Source: Gordionus sp. m RMFG-2023 (lineage: Eukaryota > Nematomorpha > Gordioida > Chordodea > Parachordodidae). From it: a DNA stretch of 64,000 nucleotides. The notes below the pieces were generated by a model that did no database searches, was not told the DNA's origin, and saw only the letters and a program-made list of their open reading frames with translations. A program made the translations under genes and the position numbers. Each line of letters starts with the position of its first letter. Positions within the stretch are counted from its first letter, which is position 1. The stretch covers positions 17,918,052 to 17,982,051 of the forward strand of contig NC_088776.1 of NCBI RefSeq assembly GCF_954871325.1, written 5' to 3'. This document shows positions 57,731 through 64,000 of this stretch, piece after piece.

Positions 57731-59156
57731 AATAGCATAAATCTTTATAGAAATATCACTTCCTCTCTCTCTATTTATCCAACTAATCTTTTTTTTTAAA
57801 TCATCTTTTCGTTTCCTTTATTGTGGTAAAGGAATTGGGTTTTTAAATCCCATACTTTTATACAAAAGTCATTAAACGCGAAATTTGTTTATATAAGTAT
57901 TTTTTAAAGGACCTTTAGTTTTATTCGTTATTTAACCCCCTCCCCCAACACTTATTAAAAAAACATATTCAGGTATCGTTACAAAACAATAAAAAAACAT
58001 AAATTACATTTATTCTCTCGTAAACTTTATGGAATTAGAAATTATTTAGCTCTAAATTTTTTTTAAATGTAATTTTGTACATCTTAAACAGTATTTAGGT
58101 AATTATATTTGATTGGATTATGCACTCATCATTATTATATTAAAATTTGTATGTTGAAAATAAAATATATTTAAATCTAATATAAATTGATTAACAAAAT
58201 TTTTTTTAATCAACATTTTTATATATATCAATATAATTTTGTAATTTATGAAGTATATTATAAATCGTAACCTTTAATATCATTCAATAATTCTTCCCAT
58301 TTCCCCATTAATCGTTATATGTGTTGATTTGCTTTACTTAAACATCTATCCCTGTATTAATAATAATCAAGCACACGTTTATATCCCTATTTATGGGGCT
58401 CTTTTTTTAGTCTACTATATTTTACATGTCGGTGTCTTTATTATATTATTGACTCGTTGGTAGACGCCAACTGGGTTTCTTGTTTATAAATTAAATCTCT
58501 TTAAAAAATATTCTTAAACAAAAATATTAAGTATTCTTGTAAAATCTTCTTATAATTATTTAATATATATATGACATTTAAAAATACATTTTATATAATA
58601 ATAACACAACCATCAAGTTGTGAATTACCTTTTTAAGTAATAACTATTTTATCTTATGTTAAAAAAATATTCATATTATTTAATATATTATTATAGAGAG
58701 AAGGATCCTTTAAATGCAAACTATTTTATCCGAAATATATTATTTTTATCAGCTCTATTTAATTTTGTTGTATCATTTTTGGTTAATCCATATTTATATT
58801 CTATAATATTTATATTATAATTTTTGTAAAATTAAAACAATATCAACTACAGCAACAAGTGTACTATTCAAGTCTAATAAATTCGGGAAATACTTTTATA
58901 ATTATTTTATGTGTATATTTTTAAAAAGAAATTACCTACTTTTTATAGATATATTTTATTACTGTAATAATAATTATATTTAAAGTCCAGAAAATGAAAT
59001 AAATCAGTTTTTTTTATTTTTTTGCGTCAAATGCAATATTTACTTATTCTATAATTTATTTTAGATAATTTTTTCTATCTTCTTACTTGGATATACTGTT
59101 TCCTTCATATTAGCTATAATTATGATGCCTATCAAAACTCAAATCTTGTTTTATTA
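57731..59156. other. GABPA downstream region, AT-rich
   Basis: No gene recognised. AATAAA motifs occur (for example near 58157), but none can be singled out as the GABPA polyadenylation signal. Confidence 0.4.
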
Positions 59157-59164
59157 CTTAGGAA

Positions 59165-59386
59165 TAGTGTTGTTAAACGGCTCGTTTTGAGCCGATTTTA
59201 AAAACGGCTAACTCAATATTTTAACCAGAAAAATATTGCCTAAGCCTTGAGATTTTGCTAATAGATGTTCAAACCTTTGTTCCTTCTACAAACAAAATCT
59301 TCAATCTTGCTTAATATTATTCAGGATGAAATATTGAGTTAGTCCTTTTTAAAAATCGGCTCAAAAAGAGCCGTTTAACAACACTA
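59165..59386. mobile_element. hAT MITE with perfect ends and 8-bp duplication
   Basis: TAGTGTTGTTAAACGGCTC and its exact complement close a 222-bp palindromic element, flanked by CTTAGGAA at 59157-59164 and 59387-59394. The arms continue with GAGCCGATTTTAAAAACGGC-like sequence and a short loop with CCTTGAGATTTTGC. It is the best-preserved copy of the family also seen near 9785, 16616, 29730, 31896 and 39395. Confidence 0.95.
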
Positions 59387-59394
59387 CTTAGGAA

Positions 59395-60278
59395 GTTCGA
59401 TCAAAAAGTCCAGCTTAATTTCTCATCAATACTAGGATGGTCTCTTTGTCCAGTATACCTGGGTGATGGCTAATTCGGCTCAATTTACAGGCACGTGCAG
59501 GATAAAATCCTTTAATATTAAGGCGTTTATTTATTTAGATCTTTCAAATTTGAGCTGTCTATTTAAAAAAAACCCGAGGTCGAAGTGATAGTTTTCGGCT
59601 AAAAACTCGGTTTAGCCATCTAAAAATATAGTAATTGAAATTGTTGGGGCCACGACCTTGGGCAGTTCAAACATAGGGGAGGAATCGACTGAGTTCGACC
59701 GGGATTGAGAGTGGGACCGGGGAACCAGATTTTGGTCATCGTAAAAAGCACTAATCGTGGGTAGTCGTCTATAGAATGTAGTAAACAACATATTTTAACT
59801 CAAGTTTATATATGAAAATTAGAATTTATTCAATTAAAATTTTTTGTCCAAGTTTAAATTCAAAAGAATAAAAAGATTTATTAAAAAATGCATAATCCAT
59901 TAATAATCCCGATTACATATTTTACACGTCTTATATACTTAAAATTTCGTTGGCAACAACTTTTGTTCTTGTCCTCAAAAAATAACTAATGAAGTATTTT
60001 TATAAAGATTTTATACATGTTGGTCATCCTTAAAACTGACTAGGACCAGTTTCAAGTGAATAAAATATGATAACAAGGTTTTATAATTTGCAAAATCGTG
60101 TAAAAAAAGTAAAGAATAATAATGAACAAAGGAAATAAAATATGACAAACAATGTGGGAAGGCTTTGAAACAAGTACTATTATAAAAGATTTTTAAGTGA
60201 AGGAAAAATCATAACAAGGTATTGTAATGTATAAAAAAAATGGATATAAAAAAACAACGGGGTTTTGTTAAAACAACA
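59395..60278. other. Degenerate repeat-derived sequence
   Basis: GC-richer scraps at 59440-59770 look like old transposon ends. From about 60070 to 60278 two blocks with ATAACAAGGTxTTxTAAT repeat, and the stretch ends AAAACAACA just before CTCCTCTCCGC. On the minus strand this looks like an LTR start after a purine tract. Confidence 0.35.
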
Positions 60279-60309
60279 CTCCTCTCCGCTTAAACATTGC
60301 TACTCGGTT

Positions 60310-60640
60310 GGTCGCATCCCTGGATTAGGACGGATTTAATGTCTAAATTAATTTAATTAAACAAAAAAAGAACGGCATACTCCGCACCGTTAGATTAGAG
60401 CTGATTTAAGTCCTAAGTTAATTTATAGACCCCCCAAAAAATGAACGGCATACGCGCACCGCTGGATTAGAGCGGATTTAAGTTCCAAGTTAATTTAATT
60501 AGACAAAGAAAATGAACGGCGTCATCGCACCGCTGGATTAGAGCAGATTTAATTCCTACCTTAATTGGATATAAGCAAACGATATTCGCCGCACCGCTGG
60601 GTTAGGACGAATTATAGTCTTAATTTTAAAAAAATAATGT
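60310..60640. repeat. About 74-bp minisatellite, 4-5 copies
   Basis: Units contain GCACCGCTGGATTAGAGC, GGATTTAAGTxCxAAGTTAA and GAACGGCATAC. Copies begin near 60320, 60393, 60463, 60535 and 60595. It directly adjoins the hAT insertion at 60647 and lies beside LTR-like borders, so it is probably an LTR-internal array. Confidence 0.8.
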
Positions 60641-60646
60641 ACAGAC

Positions 60647-62679
60647 TAGAGGTGGGCGCGGGCCGTGGGTCACGGCGTGAGTGTGAATAATTTTTAAATT
60701 CCAAGGCGTGACGGGCCTTCCCAAAATTTTCTCCGAGAGTGATCGGGCGTGAACATAAATTTCCCGTGAATCACGGAAATTTTAATTTTTAAAATTGTTT
60801 TTAATTGCAAATTTATAATTATATTATATATTTGCTTATTTAATTTAGTTCTTTTTTAAAAAAGAATAATTTATGAAAACTAAAAATCTTTCTCATTTTA
60901 TAAATAACATCCGGTATCATTTCGTTAGTTCTATTTTCTTTTTATGTTTAGGTGATTTTATCGTGATCTTTAAATGCAACAGAAAGTGAAGAATTTTACA
61001 AGCTAGGCCAAGAGATAAATGTTGGTGTTACATATGAATAACAAAATAAAAAAGTTGTGAACCGGAAAACTCTCATGAATACTATAGGTCCAAAAATATA
61101 CCATGAAATAAAATTTAAGATTAAAAGCATGATCAATAATAATTACTTGTCGATAAACACTGATATTTGGACGGATGACTTTAAAAATCTAAGTTTTTTA
61201 ACCATTATAGGACATATTATCATTATGTAATTAAAAACATTTGTTTTGGCCACAAAGGCAATGAATGAAAAAACGTCAAAATTATAAGTGTAGTCAATTC
61301 AATTTTAGGAGAATATACAGAAGTAGAAAAAATTACTTAAATAAATGTATAGTTGTGAGTAATAACGGAGCAAATCTTATAAGTGCATTCAAAGATGACG
61401 AAATGCTAGCATGTATATGCAATATACTAAATAATATTATGCATTATATTTTTGACAATTGTTTAACTGAAATAGCCTTAAATATATGTAAAAATACAGC
61501 TAGCACTGCCACACCCTTAAACAAGATGTAATAGCTAGAATAACGAGATGGAACTCTGTATATATGATGATAAAGAGTTTCTTAAAATCATATTCTAATA
61601 CAGGTGTACTTGTTTAGCAAGCAAGAATTAAATAGATTAGCCACAATTGATATCAGCATCATACGCGAGTTAGATAAATTTTTATCAATATTTATAAGAA
61701 TGCTCGGATGATCTGAGAGCAGATTCCTCCCACAATAAATGAAATTTGTCTATGGAAACAAAAATTAATAAAATTTTGTTAACCTTCTGAACGTGATACA
61801 ATAATAATCAAAACCTTAAAATATAGAACAAGATTGCTTTTAAAAGATTATTGTGCAGCCACTACATAAGGTAGGCTTAATTCTAGATCCGAATTTCAAA
61901 AGACTTAAGTTTTTAATAAAAGAAGAAAACGATATATATAAAACAATCTTAAAAATGCTAAATGATATAAAATTAGATGATGTGCATAAGTCAATGCCAA
62001 CTATCATTTATAACTTTCCAAACTTATCCTATACTCATAAAAAAACCGTATATTCTAAATTATCAATACCAACCATCACTTTCCTAATTCATCCTACACT
62101 CATAAAAGACCGTATATTCTAAATAAAAAATTTAGAGAATTTCTAGATTATTCTGAGGAAGAATTAACATCACCGATGGAAGCTGTGAGGATGAACTTAA
62201 AAGATTCATATAAAATAACAAGACAATATTTTGAAGTTTTGGAAGCATGAATATTCATTTCCTTTTTTGAGAAAATTAGCGAGTAATTTTGTCAACCCCG
62301 ACAAGTTCGGCTTCTAATGAAAGGTTATTTTCTGTAGCCAATCTCTTATTAGAGGAAAGGCGTACACAATTGAATTTTTTCTAAATAAATTTCGATTTAT
62401 AGATTGTATTTATTTTTTGTTATTAATATGGATTATGAAATTAGAGAAATAAATAGAATGAATTCAAAAAAGTGTAAAAATATAGCAATAGTTTTGAAAA
62501 ATTTAAGAACACCGTGAATTTTCGGGCGTGACAGGCGTGAATCAAAATATTTCTTGTCGTGAGCGGGCGGGTTGGGTCGAAATTTTTTTAGTGATAAGCG
62601 TGAATGGGCGTGATATTTTTTTATTGCCACCGTGAGCGGGCAGGCCGTGAATGAAAAATTAGGCCCGCGCCCACCTTTA
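60647..62679 (+). mobile_element. hAT transposon with transposase remnants
   Basis: Ends TAGAGGTGGGCGCGGGCC and, reverse-complemented, TAAAGGTGGGCGCGGGCC, flanked by GTACAGAC at 60639-60646 and 62680-62687. Subterminal GGGCGTGA-type repeats fill both ends. + strand pieces: YLSINTDIWTDDFKNLSFLT (about 61145), a typical hAT catalytic-region block; SNNGANLISAF (about 61355); VGLILDPNFKRLKFL (about 61870); and a decayed dimerisation end (ASNFVNPDKF, about 62285, then KFRFID). Stops and frameshifts separate the pieces. At 2033 bp it is close to full length but inactive. Confidence 0.92.
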
Positions 62680-62785
62680 GTACAGACTATGCTATACACA
62701 AAAAAACGGGATAATTAATGTCAAAAAAAGGTAGAAAACAAAAAAATCGGAGTTTCTTTAGATTACAACACTCCTCCCCACTTAA
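62680..62785 (-). repeat. LTR-like start with purine tract
   Basis: On the minus strand AAGTGGGGAGGAG is followed by TGTTGTAATC, as a polypurine tract followed by an LTR start would read. The same pairing, GCGGAGAGGAG then TGTTGTTTT, occurs at about 60278-60290. The LTR body continues left and is interrupted by the hAT 60647-62679. Confidence 0.45.
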
Positions 62786-63110
62786 ACTCTGCTACCCTGG
62801 AGAGGGGTCCAAATGATCTTGCAGGTTCCTCCTGTTCTTGCTCGGTTCCTAGTTAGCTGATGGGTAGGATATTGCTGGGAAGGGTGGTTTCGGATGTATT
62901 GCTGGTGAATTATAATTAATGGGTTATTGTTGTATGTTTGTCTATTTGAGCAGTTGATTTGGTAATGTCCTAGGTTTCCACAATTGTAACAGGTGGTTAT
63001 TCCGTTGAATATTGCGTTGTGGAGGTGAATAGAATTTTTGACTTGTCTGTGGTGGGTATACCTTATGGGCAGCGTATTGTGGCTATGGTACGTTTTGCTC
63101 ATCGGAGTGT
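62782..63110 (-). mobile_element. Gag zinc-knuckle fossil next to an LTR
   Basis: A minus-strand open stretch carries the CCHC knuckle CYNCGNLGHYQINC amid Gln/Asn/His-rich sequence. It ends beside the purine tract and LTR-like start at 62770-62785. No pol sequence lies between, so this is either a deletion derivative or a Gag-only (TR-GAG-like) retroelement. The Gag is only partly present; broken status is likely. Confidence 0.6.
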
Positions 63111-63449
63111 TGGTTTAGAGTTTCTGCCATTTCCCACGTTTAAGCTAATATTAATTTTCCTTTAAAGGTTAAGTTATCCGACGTAATTAATAGGCCTTGT
63201 ATTTTAGATGACTGGATACCGGCTCCAAATTGTGATGATAGGAAGAGATCTCAGCTGGGGCCTAGATAGCATTGTGTAGCTAAAGTGTAATAGACTCATT
63301 AACCTTAAAGGCAATTAATAATATGATTAATTGTACAAATATATTATTTGTGTATAATGATTAATTGATGTATTTAGATTGTGATTTGTAAAAGATATAC
63401 AATACAAACTGACGTACAAAATATATTAAACCGTTAAAAATATAATAAA
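63111..63449. other. Junction between two retroelement fossils
   Basis: The first part (to about 63260) continues the minus-strand Gag-like sequence without a recognisable motif; the rest is AT-rich. Confidence 0.35.
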
Positions 63450-64000
63450 TTGTACAATAATAGTGAAATATGTCATTGGCGCAGTTTCAAATGGAGAAAT
63501 AATATAAAGGAGCGCGAGATGGAAGTTTATTTATCAAAGATGGAAGTTTATTTATCAAAGATGGAATTCATTTTTAAAATCGCCAAAATAGATGACAAAA
63601 AATCATTTTTATTAGCAAATATTGGACTAGAGGTTTATTCAAAATCCATATAAAACCCAAAGTGCCGAAATTTAAATGCAATTTGTCATAACTGTGGAAT
63701 AAAAGGACATTTACAGAAAGTATGCAGAAGGAATCGTGGTAAGAAAGAATATATTCGAACGATAGATGTCTCAGAAAAAGAGCGAGAAAGTTTTGAGGAT
63801 TGAGATTCTCCAGAGGAGTTGCGGAAAAAATTTGAGGTGAAATTAATGATAGATAAAATATATATTAATTTTTTAATTGACACAGGATCGGTAGTCTCCA
63901 TTTTGAATAAACGGATATTATTTTAAAATCTTATAATAATGTAATGATCGATATTCTAGTAAATGTATATTACCCATTAATTATAAGAATAAAATTATAT
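63450..64000 (+). mobile_element. Ty3/Gypsy-type Gag-protease fossil, runs off the window
   Basis: + strand coding remnants include a CCHC knuckle CHNCGIKGHLQKVC (about 63690) and a retropepsin-like site FLIDTGSVVSIL (about 63880). A short 21-22 bp tandem duplication, GATGGAAGTTTATTTATCAA, is at 63519-63560. It is a different lineage from the copy at 33318, opposite in strand to the Gag fossil next door. Broken by a few interruptions; it continues past the window end. Confidence 0.7.

Overview
The window is AT-rich animal nuclear DNA. It holds two spliced host genes on the + strand, introns of 41 nt up to 13 kb, and many transposable elements. An ETS factor with a Pointed domain points to a metazoan. 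The mix of hAT, MULE, Ginger-like, Ty3/Gypsy and long-inverted-repeat transposons suggests an invertebrate; I cannot name the phylum.

Host genes. (1) DCAF11, a WD40 substrate receptor of CUL4-DDB1 ubiquitin ligases, runs from about 17144 to 29044. Twelve exons are visible and their phases agree; the N-terminal exons were not found. (2) GABPA, the ETS-family GA-binding protein alpha, runs from 39998 to 57730 in nine phase-consistent exons (1560 nt including the stop), covering the OST, Pointed and ETS domains. Its fourth intron is 13 kb and packed with transposons. (3) A short minus-strand exon chain at 1198-1671 looks like the 3' end of an unidentified gene. A degenerate tRNA-Gly-like sequence lies at 281-353.

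Layout. 1-2.6 kb: AT-rich, tRNA-like fossil and the unknown minus-strand gene. 2.6-7.7 kb: a DNA-transposon shell enclosing a Ty3/Gypsy pol fossil and an inverted LTR pair. 8-11.5 kb: hAT-like and Gypsy relics. 11.9-14.7 kb: a Ginger-like integrase/OTU transposon gene interrupted by a 150-bp satellite. 14.7-16.4 kb: tandem repeats and a Gypsy relic. 17.1-29.0 kb: DCAF11 with hAT elements in its introns. 29.4-32.3 kb: a MULE with FLYWCH and transposase remnants. 33.3-38.6 kb: a full-length-structured but broken Ty3/Gypsy element. 40.0-57.7 kb: GABPA. 59-64 kb: a hAT MITE, a minisatellite, a hAT element and Gag-bearing retroelement pieces.

Most unusual content. Four copies of one little-described DNA transposon family occur, one relic in a DCAF11 intron and three nearly adjacent copies in GABPA intron 4. 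They have long terminal inverted repeats of the type GGTGAATTCCATATCAAATC and encode a protein with the blocks SDGxxxQYK, NHExDFGxxAE and [10 protein letters not shown]...KRLAARxSLQRP. Several hAT elements sit inside other elements and keep 8-bp target duplications, so the order of insertion can be read. All host exons were assembled by eye from splice sites, phase and remembered human protein sequence; no alignment was run.
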